Assembly: GCA_017304475.1 (NCBI GenBank)
Contig: JAFKKV010000040.1
Location: 1-64,000 of the forward strand
DNA from: Hyphomicrobiales bacterium
GTDB lineage: Bacteria; Pseudomonadota; Alphaproteobacteria; Rhizobiales; Phreatobacteraceae
Reading direction: 5' to 3'
DNA length: 64,000 bases
Made by a program: the position numbers and the translations under genes
Notes under the pieces: model-generated
What the model was told of the DNA's origin: nothing
The model's database searches: none
Seen by the model: only the letters and a program-made list of their open reading frames with translations
Shown here: positions 43,347 to 51,462 of the stretch, piece after piece
Numbering within the stretch: position 1 is the first letter of the stretch
How the letters are laid out: the number at the start of each line of letters is the position of its first letter

Positions 43347-43865
43347 ATGCCGAGCCCGACCCGATCCGTGACCCTGGTGCTGGGCGGCGCGCGTTCCGGC
43401 AAGAGCCGCCATGCCGAAGGCCTGATCGAGGCGCACCCGGCGCCCTGGCTCTATGTCGCGACCGCGCAAGCCTATGACGACGAGATGCGCGCCCGCATCG
43501 CCGAGCATCGCGCCCGGCGCGGCGAAGGCTGGCAGACCGTCGACGCGCCTGTCGATCTCGCCGGCGCGATCGCGAGCGCACCCGCGGGCATGCCCATCCT
43601 GGTCGACTGCCTGACGCTCTGGCTGACCAATCTGTTGCTCGCCGAAGCCGATATCCCGGCCGCGCGCGCCGCCCTAGCAGCCGCTTGTCGTCAGGCCAAG
43701 GGCCAATTGGTGCTGGTGTCCAACGAGGTCGGGCTCGGCATCGTGCCCGACAATGCGCTGGCCCGCCGGTTTCGCGACGAGGCCGGGCGGCTGCACCAGG
43801 AGCTTGCGGCTGACGCGAACCATGTGGTCTTCATGGTGGCCGGATTGCCGATGATCGTGAAATGA
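43347..43865 (+). CDS. cobP: Adenosylcobinamide kinase/guanylyltransferase CobP (CobU)
   Basis: 172 residues. P-loop VLGGARSGKS (11-20), PWLYVATAQAYDDEMRARIAEH with the kinase His, ILVDCLTLWLTNLL and VLVSNEVGLGIVPDNALARRFRDEAG are the CobU signatures. It phosphorylates adenosylcobinamide and transfers GMP to it. Divergent from the riboswitch by about 70 bases; followed by cobO after 8 bases. Confidence 0.95.
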   Translation: MPSPTRSVTLVLGGARSGKSRHAEGLIEAHPAPWLYVATAQAYDDEMRARIAEHRARRGEGWQTVDAPVDLAGAIASAPAGMPILVDCLTLWLTNLLLAEADIPAARAALAAACRQAKGQLVLVSNEVGLGIVPDNALARRFRDEAGRLHQELAADANHVVFMVAGLPMIVK

Positions 43866-43873
43866 GGCCGAGC

Positions 43874-44485
43874 ATGTCTGATGAAACCGCGGAGGCCGAG
43901 CGCCATCGCGCGAAAATGGCCAAGCGCAAAGCGGTGCAGGATGCCGAAGTGGCGTCCAAGACCGTCGAAAAGGGCCTGCTCATCGTCAATACCGGGCCGG
44001 GCAAGGGCAAGTCGACGGCGGCCTTCGGCCTGATCCTGCGCGCACTCGGCCATGGCTGGCGGGTCGGCGTGGTGCAGTTCATCAAAGGCGCCTGGTCAAC
44101 CGGCGAGCGCGAGGCGCTGACCGTGTTCGGCGACCGCATCGCCTGGCACAGCATGGGCGAAGGCTTCACCTGGGAAACCCAGGACAAGGCCCGCGACATC
44201 GCCGCCGCCGAGCGCGCCTTCGCCAAGGCGCGCGAGCTGATGGCCGACGAGACCATCGGGCTGGTGGTGCTGGACGAACTGAATATCGCGCTGCGCTACG
44301 ATTATCTGCCGCTCGCCGAAGTGGTCGAAATCCTGACGAACCGGCGCCCCGGGCTGCATGTCGTGGTCACCGGCCGCAACGCCAAGCCCGAACTGATCGA
44401 GGCCGCCGACCTGGTGACCGAGATGACCCCGGTGAAGCACCATTTCGCCCAAGGGGTGAAGGCCCAGGCGGGAATCGAATTCTAG
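43874..44485 (+). CDS. cobO: Cob(I)yrinic acid a,c-diamide adenosyltransferase CobO
   Basis: 203 residues. P-loop NTGPGKGKSTAAFGL, GVVQFIKGAWSTGERE, VVLDELNIALRYDYL and VVTGRNAKPELIEAADLVTEM are CobA/CobO-type markers. Adds the 5-prime-deoxyadenosyl ligand to reduced corrinoid. GAGG six bases before 43874 supports this Met; 43862 would overlap the cobP stop and is the alternative. Confidence 0.95.
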   Translation: MSDETAEAERHRAKMAKRKAVQDAEVASKTVEKGLLIVNTGPGKGKSTAAFGLILRALGHGWRVGVVQFIKGAWSTGEREALTVFGDRIAWHSMGEGFTWETQDKARDIAAAERAFAKARELMADETIGLVVLDELNIALRYDYLPLAEVVEILTNRRPGLHVVVTGRNAKPELIEAADLVTEMTPVKHHFAQGVKAQAGIEF

Positions 44486-44537
44486 TGTTCCGTGGCGGTG
44501 ATCATGATGGCCTGATTGCCGCGAGCGGATGAATGCG

Positions 44538-44656
44538 TGGATGCCCGGGCCAAGCCCGGGCAAGACGAAGTGGTGCAAGCATAGGAAAGTGGTGCCAAAT
44601 CGTCATCGTCGCGCGCTCTCCGCCTTGGCCGGGCTTGTCCCGGCCATCCACGAATT
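44538..44656. repeat. Intergenic inverted repeat, family C copy 2
   Basis: TGGATGCCCGGGCCAAGCCC (44538-44557) and its inverse TTGGCCGGGCTTGTCCCGGCC plus ATCCACGAATTCGG (about 44625-44658). Same arms as the repeat at 13661-13825. It occupies most of the 317-base gap between cobO and the pentapeptide gene and may end cobPO transcription. Confidence 0.65.
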
Positions 44657-44802
44657 CGGCCCTTCACGAGCGTAAATCCTGAGAAAAATGTCGCCTGATC
44701 TATCCGGTCAAAGAGTCATGATCGTTGCGACGAAACACGAGCCGCCATGACATCGGATGTCCCCTGTCGTACCACTTCAACTGAACGAGATTGGCCGCCC
44801 CC

Positions 44803-45507
44803 ATGGCCCGTGCTTCCCCTGAGAGCCCCGCACCCGCCCGCATCGAAGGCAGCTCGCCGTCACGCGTGGAATTGGCGGCCTTTGTTTCGGCCGGCCGGCC
44901 GGTGATCCTGACCCATTGCGATCTCGAAGGCGTCGACCTGTCCGATCTCGACATGACGGACTGGCGCTTCGAGGCAAGCGCCCTCAAGCAGACCAACCTG
45001 ACCGGCGCGACGCTCGAAACCGCAACCTTCGTGGGGTGCAAGGGGGCCTTCGCCAATTTCACCGGCGCCAGGCTCACCGAGGCGGTGTTCCAGTCGAGCG
45101 ATTTCAATAATGCGATCTTCGCCGGCGCATCGCTCTCGCAGGCGGCCTTCACCGGCTGCAAGCTGACCGGCGCCGATTTCAGCCATGTGAAATCGACGGG
45201 AACCAGCATCAGTGAAACAACCCTGTCGGCGGCACGGCTATCGGGATTTTCGTTCCGCAGGGCCTGGCTTTCCAAGGTCGATCTCAGCCTTGCCGACCTC
45301 ACCAAATGCGATTTTCGCGATGCCGTCTTCGCCGAGTCCAGCCTGCGCGAGGCCAATCTCGTCGATGCCCGGTTCGAAGGGGCGGATCTGCGCGGCGCCG
45401 ATCTCGGCGGCCTGCGTCTCGACGACGCGCGCAAGTTCAAGGGCGCGACGATCTCGCGTGGCCAGGCCGGCGACCTCCTGGCCGAAATGGGGCTGAAGGT
45501 ACGATGA
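44803..45507 (+). CDS. Pentapeptide-repeat protein
   Basis: 234 residues. From about residue 40 to 220 it consists of A(D/N)LXX-type pentapeptides (LEGVDLSDLDMTDWRF, ANFTGARLTEAVF, ADFSHV, VDLSLADLTKCDFRDAVF, GADLRGADLGGLRL) that fold into a right-handed quadrilateral helix. Some family members mimic DNA and protect gyrase; most are unassigned. No signal peptide. It sits between cobO and cobQ, ending only 31 bases before cobQ, so the two may be co-transcribed. Whether it has any role in B12 synthesis is unknown. The Met at 44803 is preferred to a TTG at 44791. Confidence 0.85.
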   Translation: MARASPESPAPARIEGSSPSRVELAAFVSAGRPVILTHCDLEGVDLSDLDMTDWRFEASALKQTNLTGATLETATFVGCKGAFANFTGARLTEAVFQSSDFNNAIFAGASLSQAAFTGCKLTGADFSHVKSTGTSISETTLSAARLSGFSFRRAWLSKVDLSLADLTKCDFRDAVFAESSLREANLVDARFEGADLRGADLGGLRLDDARKFKGATISRGQAGDLLAEMGLKVR

Positions 45508-45538
45508 CGGACTGGCCGCGCTATCCGGGATGCCTGCC

Positions 45539-47011
45539 ATGACCCGCGCCTTGATGATCCAGGGCACCGGCTCGAATGTCGGCAAATCGCTCGTCGTCGC
45601 CGGGCTCGCGCGCCTGTTTGCCAGGCGCGGCCTGAAGGTTCGCCCGTTCAAGCCGCAGAACATGTCGAACAACGCGGCGGTCACCTCCGACGGCGGCGAG
45701 ATCGGCCGCGCCCAGGCCTTGCAGGCGCGCGCCGCCTTCGTCGCACCCAGCGTCCACATGAATCCGGTGCTGCTGAAGCCGCAAAGCGAGGTCGGGTCGC
45801 AGATCATCGTCCAGGGCAAGCGGGTCGGCACCGCCAAGGCGTGCGAGTTCCAGGCCTGGAAGCCGCGCCTGATGGACGCGGTGCTCGGCTCGTTCAGACA
45901 TCTCTCTGATGAGGCCGACCTCGTCCTGGTCGAAGGCGCCGGCTCGGCATCCGAGGTCAATCTGCGCCCGGGCGACATTGCCAATATGGGCTTTGCCCGC
46001 GCCACCGGGACGCCGGTCGTGCTGGTCGGCGATATCGACCGGGGCGGGGTGATCGCGAGCCTCGTCGGCACCAGGGTCGTGATCGCGCCCGAGGATGCCG
46101 CGATGATCCGCGGCTTCGTGGTCAACCGTTTCCGCGGCGATCCGAGCCTGTTCGCCGACGGCATGGCCATCATCGCCGAGCGCACCGGCTGGCCGGCGCT
46201 GGGCCTGGTGCCGCATTTCGCCGAGGCCGGGCTCTTGCCGGCCGAGGATATCATGGGGCTGCGGCGCCAGACCGAAGGCGAGGGCGGCGGCCGGACCGTA
46301 ATCGCCGTGCCGGTCATGCCGCGCATCGCCAATTTCGACGATCTCGATCCCTTGCGCACGGAGCCGGGCGTCACGGTTCATCTGGTCGAACCGGGCACGC
46401 CGATCCCCGCCGAGGCCGCGCTGGTGCTCTTGCCAGGCTCCAAGACCACCATAGACGATCTCCTGTTCCTGCGGGAGCAGGGCTGGGACATCGATCTCGC
46501 CGCCCATGTCCGGCGCGGCGGCCGGGTGCTCGGCATTTGCGGCGGCTACCAGATGCTCGGCCGCTCCATCGCCGACCCCGAGGGCATCGAAGGACCGGCA
46601 CGCCAGGTCGCTGGCCTCGGCCTGCTCGACGTCGCGACCGTGCTGACATCGGACAAGAACCTGACGCCGGTCACCGGCATCGGCCTGACGACGGAAGCGC
46701 CGCTGAGCGGCTACGAGATGCATCTGGGCGTCACCGAGGGCCCCGACCGGCAGCGCGCCTTCGCCCGTTTCGCCGATGGCCGCCTGGACGGCGCGGTTTC
46801 GGCCGATGGCCGCGTGGTCGGCACCTATATTCACGGGCTTTTCGCCGACGACGCCCAGCGCCGCGCCTGGCTCGCCACGCTCGGCGCGCCGACCAGCAAT
46901 CTCGCTTATGAGGCCCTGGTCGACGACATTCTCGACCGCTTCGCCGCCCATCTGGAAGTGCATCTCGACATCGAGCGGCTCTGGGCGATCGCGGGGGAGG
47001 CGGGGAGGTGA
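45539..47011 (+). CDS. cobQ: Cobyric acid synthase CobQ
   Basis: 490 residues. MIQGTGSNVGKSLVVAGL, PFKPQNMSNNAAV and EGAGSASEVNLR in the ATPase domain; class I amidotransferase domain with Cys in GICGGYQMLG and the late His in YIHGLF. It amidates the b, d, e and g side chains of adenosylcobyrinate diamide. The Met at 45539 has GGGA eight bases upstream; 45530 is the alternative. Confidence 0.95.
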   Translation: MTRALMIQGTGSNVGKSLVVAGLARLFARRGLKVRPFKPQNMSNNAAVTSDGGEIGRAQALQARAAFVAPSVHMNPVLLKPQSEVGSQIIVQGKRVGTAKACEFQAWKPRLMDAVLGSFRHLSDEADLVLVEGAGSASEVNLRPGDIANMGFARATGTPVVLVGDIDRGGVIASLVGTRVVIAPEDAAMIRGFVVNRFRGDPSLFADGMAIIAERTGWPALGLVPHFAEAGLLPAEDIMGLRRQTEGEGGGRTVIAVPVMPRIANFDDLDPLRTEPGVTVHLVEPGTPIPAEAALVLLPGSKTTIDDLLFLREQGWDIDLAAHVRRGGRVLGICGGYQMLGRSIADPEGIEGPARQVAGLGLLDVATVLTSDKNLTPVTGIGLTTEAPLSGYEMHLGVTEGPDRQRAFARFADGRLDGAVSADGRVVGTYIHGLFADDAQRRAWLATLGAPTSNLAYEALVDDILDRFAAHLEVHLDIERLWAIAGEAGR

Positions 47012-47090
47012 GGGCTGCTGGGTGGTGATGAAGGGGGTTCCTACAAGTCGCACGACGTGAGCGAGGCCAATCCGGTCATCGGCAATCTCT

Positions 47091-47248
47091 ACGTCACCCC
47101 CGGCGAGCGAAGCGAGGGAAGGGGGTCCAGAGCGGCCTCATCGGCGCTCCAAGCGCATGACGGTAAGGGGATTTCGCGGTGTTGACGACAGGGCCCGGCA
47201 ACTCCTGGACCCCCTTCCCCTCGGCTTCGCCTCGGCCGGGGGTGACGT
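47091..47248. repeat. Intergenic inverted repeat, family D
   Basis: ACGTCACCCCCGGCGAGCGA (from 47091) to GGGGGTCCAG (to 47130) is matched by CTGGACCCCCTTCCCC to GGGGGTGACGT (47205-47248), giving a stem of about 40 bases. It lies between the converging ends of cobQ and cobD and could terminate both. One copy only in this window. Confidence 0.7.
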
Positions 47249-47292
47249 ACAGTGCAGGCGGAATGCGTAGTGTGAACCTGTCGGCCGAACCG

Positions 47293-48273
47293 TCAGAGGC
47301 TGAGCACCACCAGTCCCCCCACCGCGGCCAGCCCCCACAGCAGACCATAGGCCCGCCGATAGAGCCGCAGCGCCGCGCGAATGTCGGCCGCCGTTGCCTC
47401 GGCCCGGCCATCGCCCATCCAGCGGTCCTCGACCTTGATCGTCCCATAGACGCGCGGACCGGCGAGCCTGAGGCCGAGAGCGCCCGCCATGGCCGCTTCG
47501 GGCCAGCCGGCATTGGGCGATCGATGATGGCCCGCGTCACGTCTTACGGCGGTCAAAGCCCTGGCGGCGGCGGCGCGATCGTCGAAGGCGGCAGCGGCGA
47601 TGATCAGCAGGGCCGTCAGCCGGGAGGCTGGAAGGTTGACCACGTCGTCGAGCCGCGCCGCGGCCCAGCCGAAGGCCTCATGGCGCGACGTGCGGTGGCC
47701 GATCATCGAATCGGCGGTGTTGATCGCCTTGTAGAGGGCAGCCCCCGGCAGGCCGGCGAGGCCGAGCCAGAAGGCCGGCGCGGTGACCCCGTCGGAAAAA
47801 TTCTCGGCCAGGCTCTCGATCGCCGCGCGCGACACGCCCGCCTCGTCCAGGCTTTCGGGATTGCGCCCGACGATCATCGAGACGGCGGACCGTCCGGCGT
47901 CGAGCCCGCCGGTCTCCAGCGCCGTCGCCACCCGCGCGACATGGTCGAAAAGGCTGCGCTGGGCGATCAGGCTGGAAGCGCAGAGCGCCAGGGGAACGAC
48001 GCCCAGAGGACCGAGCAGGCGGCAGGCGCAAACGATGGCGACGGCGGCGGCAAGCGCCGCTGCGAGCAACAGGACCAGTGCCAGCACGCCGGCCCGGCGG
48101 CGTTGTTCGAAGCTCTCGCCGTCCCTGTTCAGCCGCTGATCGAGAGCGCCGATCAGTCGACCGATCCAGGTGACGGGATGGCCGATCGCCGTATAGACGG
48201 GGGCGGGATAGCCGAGGGCGGCCTCGATCACGAGGGCGAAGCACAGCAGGATCAAGGGCGAGAAGGCGAGCAT
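47293..48273 (-). CDS. cobD: Adenosylcobinamide-phosphate synthase CobD (CbiB)
   Basis: 326 residues with about four to five membrane helices. GYPAPVYTAIGHPVTWIGRLI, SLDEAGVSRAAIESLAENFSDGVTAP, FWLGLAGLPGAALYKAINTADSMIGHR and SPNAGWPEAAMAGAL are the CbiB family signature. It joins the aminopropanol arm (or its phosphate) to adenosylcobyric acid. Its start codon (48271-48273, minus strand) shares CATG with the cobC start. The minus-strand region before it is cobC coding sequence, so its promoter must lie inside cobC. Confidence 0.94.
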   Translation of the reverse strand: MLAFSPLILLCFALVIEAALGYPAPVYTAIGHPVTWIGRLIGALDQRLNRDGESFEQRRRAGVLALVLLLAAALAAAVAIVCACRLLGPLGVVPLALCASSLIAQRSLFDHVARVATALETGGLDAGRSAVSMIVGRNPESLDEAGVSRAAIESLAENFSDGVTAPAFWLGLAGLPGAALYKAINTADSMIGHRTSRHEAFGWAAARLDDVVNLPASRLTALLIIAAAAFDDRAAAARALTAVRRDAGHHRSPNAGWPEAAMAGALGLRLAGPRVYGTIKVEDRWMGDGRAEATAADIRAALRLYRRAYGLLWGLAAVGGLVVLSL

Positions 48274-49267
48274 GACTGCGGTTTCGGCGATCTGGCACGG
48301 CGGCGACCTGGACGCGGCGAGGCGGCTTTTCCCCGACGCGCCGGAGCCCTGGATCGATCTCTCGACCGGGATCAATCCCATCCCATACCCATTGCCCGTT
48401 CTTCCCGCCAGCACCTGGCAACGGCTGCCTGGCCGGGAGAGCGAGGCGGCACTGCTCGCCGCCGCGCGCGCGGCCTATGGCGTGCCTGATGAGGCCGGCG
48501 TCGTCGCGGCGCCGGGAACGCAGATCCTGATCGAATTGTTGCCCACGCTCGCCGGCGTGGGAGACCGCGTGGCGGTGGTCGGTCCGACCTATGGCGAGCA
48601 TGCCCGCACCTGGCGGAAAGCCGGGCACCCGGTCGCGGAGGCCGGCAGCCTGGCCGAAACCGGCGATGCGCGGGTGGTGGTGCTGGTCAATCCGAACAAT
48701 CCCGACGGGCGAATCGTCGAACCTTCGCGCCTGCATGACGTCGCCGGCCGGCTGGCAGCGCGCGGCGGCCTGCTTGTCGCCGACGAGGCCTTCGCCGATT
48801 TCGAAAATGGCACGAGCCTCATCCCGGCCTTGCCACCGGCGACCCTGGTGCTGCGCTCCTTCGGCAAGACCTATGGCCTGGCCGGGCTGAGGCTCGGTTT
48901 CGCGGTGGGCCGTGGCGATCTCACGCCCCGGCTGGCCGAACGGCTCGGCCCCTGGGCGGTGCCGGGGCCGGCGCTGCATGTCGGCGCCCGGGCGCTGGCC
49001 GATCGCGGCTGGCTGGAGGCCGCAAGGCGGGACAGGACGGCCGATGCCATCAGGCTCGACCGGCTGCTGGCGCGGGTCGGCACCGTCGTCGGCGGCACCA
49101 GCCTGTTTCGCCTCGTCGAAACCGCCGAGGCCGCCGCTCTGTTCGACCGGCTCGGTCGCAACGGCATCTATGCCAGGCGCTTCCAGGACCAGCCGAACCG
49201 GCTGCGTTTCGGCTTGCCGGCGGACGAAGCCGGGTGGTCCCGGCTCGAAGCCGCGCTCACGGACTGA
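48272..49267 (+). CDS. cobC: Threonine-phosphate decarboxylase-like aminotransferase CobC
   Basis: 331 residues, PLP fold type I: HGGDLDAARRLFPDAPEPWIDLSTGINP at the start, NPNNPDGR, the loop DEAF and the PLP lysine in SFGKTYGLAGLRLG. CobC/CobD-type enzymes provide (R)-1-amino-2-propanol phosphate for the step done by CbiB. Divergent from cobD with overlapping start codons (CATG at 48271-48274). Its promoter would lie in the cobD coding region. Convergent with the LLM gene, 5 bases apart. Confidence 0.93.
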   Translation: MTAVSAIWHGGDLDAARRLFPDAPEPWIDLSTGINPIPYPLPVLPASTWQRLPGRESEAALLAAARAAYGVPDEAGVVAAPGTQILIELLPTLAGVGDRVAVVGPTYGEHARTWRKAGHPVAEAGSLAETGDARVVVLVNPNNPDGRIVEPSRLHDVAGRLAARGGLLVADEAFADFENGTSLIPALPPATLVLRSFGKTYGLAGLRLGFAVGRGDLTPRLAERLGPWAVPGPALHVGARALADRGWLEAARRDRTADAIRLDRLLARVGTVVGGTSLFRLVETAEAAALFDRLGRNGIYARRFQDQPNRLRFGLPADEAGWSRLEAALTD

Positions 49268-49272
49268 CTGGC

Positions 49273-50310
49273 TCAATCGGCGAGGCTTGGCTCGGCCCTG
49301 ACCGGGGCAGCCGGCCGCGGCCGCCGCAGCGCCGGCAGCACCTCGGCGGCAAACAATTCCATGCCGGCGAGCGCGGTTGGGTTGTCCAATACGCCATTGC
49401 CGTTGAAGACGCAGCGCAACTGGCCGATCCCGGTCGTCGCTTCGAGCCTGACGATCTCGGCATGGCAGGTTTCCGGGTCGCCGTGGACGACCTGCTCGCG
49501 CAGCACCCAATCGCGGTCGAGCGGCGGCACCTGGTCGGCCGGCACGCCGCGCGCCGCGGCAAAGCCCAGGCGGCGCTGATAAAGCCGCGGCAAGAGCTCC
49601 TCGACCCGCGCCAGGGCCGCCGCTCGTGTCGCGCCGATGCAGACGTAACGTGACAGCGACGAACCGGCCAAGGCACCGGGCCGGCCGGTGCGCGCCAGGA
49701 TCTCCCGGTAGATGTCGAGCTGCCGCGCCTCCGGCGGTTCCAGGCTGAGCAGAAGCGGCAGGTTCTGGTCGGCCGCAAAGGCCAGCGTTTCCGGTGTCGA
49801 CCCCGCGACATAGAAGGGCGGATGCGGCCGCTGGACCGGTTCGGGTCCCACCGCCACATCGGTGAAGCGCCAGGGTCCGGCGGCAGCGCTCGCCGTCTGC
49901 CGGGTCAAGGCCTCGCGCAGGATGGTGAAGCCTTGCTCGAAACGCTCGCGCGCCGTCTCGCGATCGATGCCGAGCGCCGCGAAGGTGTCGGGATCGGTGC
50001 CCCGGCCGATGCCGATATCGAGACGGCCGCCGCTCTGGAAATCCAGCTGCGCGATCTGCTCGGCCAGCGTCAGCGGGTGGTGCAACGGCAGCACCAGGAT
50101 CGATGAGCCGACACGCAGCCGCTCCGTCCGGGCGAAGATGGCGGCGGCGAGCAACTGGGTCGACGGGTAGGGCAGGCCGGCCCGGAAATGGAACTCGGCG
50201 AACCAGACGCCGTCGAAACCGAGCCGGTCGGCGCGCTCGAACAGCGACAGGAAGGCCCTGTGATCGCCGAGCGTCGCCTCGCGGGTCCAGCCTGCCAGAT
50301 CGATGCGCAT
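49273..50310 (-). CDS. LLM-class (luciferase-like) flavin-dependent monooxygenase
   Basis: 345 residues, TIM-barrel luciferase family: MRIDLAGWTREATLGDHRAF, FDGVWFAEFHFRAGLPYPSTQLLAAAIFARTERLRVGSSILVLPLHHPLTLAEQIAQLDFQSGG (family core) and RLDIGIGRGTDPDTFAALG. It uses reduced FMN or F420-type flavin to oxidise an unknown substrate. Start at MRID; the upstream extension runs into the repeat. Convergent with cobC (5 bases) and divergent from cobF across an inverted-repeat element. No evident link to B12. Confidence 0.85.
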   Translation of the reverse strand: MRIDLAGWTREATLGDHRAFLSLFERADRLGFDGVWFAEFHFRAGLPYPSTQLLAAAIFARTERLRVGSSILVLPLHHPLTLAEQIAQLDFQSGGRLDIGIGRGTDPDTFAALGIDRETARERFEQGFTILREALTRQTASAAAGPWRFTDVAVGPEPVQRPHPPFYVAGSTPETLAFAADQNLPLLLSLEPPEARQLDIYREILARTGRPGALAGSSLSRYVCIGATRAAALARVEELLPRLYQRRLGFAAARGVPADQVPPLDRDWVLREQVVHGDPETCHAEIVRLEATTGIGQLRCVFNGNGVLDNPTALAGMELFAAEVLPALRRPRPAAPVRAEPSLAD

Positions 50311-50393
50311 TCCTGTCCTTTTCAACCCGTCGCGTTGGCGTTCATTGGGAATTGGGCCTGATGGCATTACGGTGTATTGCACGGCGCTCGGCC

Positions 50394-50557
50394 GTCCTTC
50401 GAGGGTCGCTTCGCTCCCACCTCAGGATGAGGGGGCTTTGTGCAATGCATTGACGTTGCTTACGAGGCGCAACGGTCATCGCGGATTGCGCACCGCCCAT
50501 CATGCGATCCCCCACCTACCTCATCCTGAGGTGGGAGCGAAGCGACCCTCGAAGGAC
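50394..50557. repeat. Dispersed 164-bp inverted-repeat element, family B copy 2
   Basis: Arm 1 50394-50431 and arm 2 50520-50557 are exact inverses by eye (GTCCTTCGAGGGTCGCTTCG onward). The spacer differs from copy 1 but has a similar TTGC-x-AT/GACG block. It lies between the LLM and cobF starts, so both promoters must be placed around it. Confidence 0.85.
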
Positions 50558-50616
50558 GGCCGACCGTTGTGCAAGGCTCTTTGAGCCTGTCGAATGCGCC
50601 TCAAGAGAATGATGCA

Positions 50617-51384
50617 ATGAAGAAGAAGATCCTGGTCATCGGCATCGGCGCCGGCAATCCCGAACATGTCACGATCCAGGCGATCAAGGCGCTCAACCAG
50701 GCCCGGGTGTTCTTCGTGCTCGACAAGGGCGAGGCGGCCGACGACCTGGTCCGGCTGCGCGAGGAGATTTGCGCGCGCTATATCACCAACAGCGACTACC
50801 GGGTGGTCAAGGCCGTCAATCCGCCGCGCGATCGCGCCGACCAGGACTACCTCTCGGCGGTCGACCGCTGGCATCATGACCGCGCCGGGCTCTACGAAAA
50901 GCTGATCCGGGACGAATTGCAGGAGGGCGAATGCGGCGCCTTCCTGGTCTGGGGCGATCCCTCGCTTTACGACAGCACGCTCAGGATCCTCGCCCAGGTG
51001 CGCGCCAATGGCGCGGTCGATTTCGACTGCGAGGTCATCCCGGGAATCAGCAGCCCGCAGGCGCTGGCCGCCGCCCACAAGATGCCGCTCAACCGGATCG
51101 GCGAACCCATCCATTTCACCACCGGGCGGCGCATATCAGGCGAATTGCCCGAGGCATCGGGAAGTTCGGTGGTCTTCCTCGACGACGGCACGGCGCTGAA
51201 GGCGATCGCGGAAGAGGACCTGGAGGTCTATTGGGGCGCCTATCTCGGCACGCCTGAGGAAATGCTTGTGTCCGGGCGTCTCTCCGAGGTCGCCGGCGAC
51301 ATCGCCGAAAAGCGCCAGGCGGCGCGCCGGGAGAGGGGCTGGATCATGGATCTCTATTTGCTGCGCAGGCGCCGGAGCGAATAG
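50617..51384 (+). CDS. cobF: Precorrin-6A synthase (deacetylating) CobF
   Basis: 255 residues. KILVIGIGAGNPEHVTIQAIKAL, FFVLDKGEAADDLV, FLVWGDPSLYDSTLRIL and VIPGISSPQALAAAHKMPLN are the CobF family pattern. It methylates C1 and releases the acetyl side chain as acetate, giving precorrin-6A. A hallmark of the aerobic route. It stands alone, about 8 kb from the riboswitch-led operon, and no cobalamin aptamer was seen before it. Confidence 0.95.
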   Translation: MKKKILVIGIGAGNPEHVTIQAIKALNQARVFFVLDKGEAADDLVRLREEICARYITNSDYRVVKAVNPPRDRADQDYLSAVDRWHHDRAGLYEKLIRDELQEGECGAFLVWGDPSLYDSTLRILAQVRANGAVDFDCEVIPGISSPQALAAAHKMPLNRIGEPIHFTTGRRISGELPEASGSSVVFLDDGTALKAIAEEDLEVYWGAYLGTPEEMLVSGRLSEVAGDIAEKRQAARRERGWIMDLYLLRRRRSE

Positions 51385-51462
51385 CCTGGCAATCAGCGGT
51401 TCCGCTCCGGGCCGGATTTGTCCATTCTGGCCCGGTTGGCCAGCCCCCCGAGGATGCCCCTG

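Noticed and set aside
45504..45542. Tiny 12-codon frame between the pentapeptide gene and cobQ
   Set aside because: Starts in the stop region of one gene and overlaps the next; nothing supports it beyond an ATG.
47678..49510. A 610-codon minus-strand frame across cobC and part of cobD
   Set aside because: Both cobC and cobD have strong family signatures in other frames; this is a shadow.
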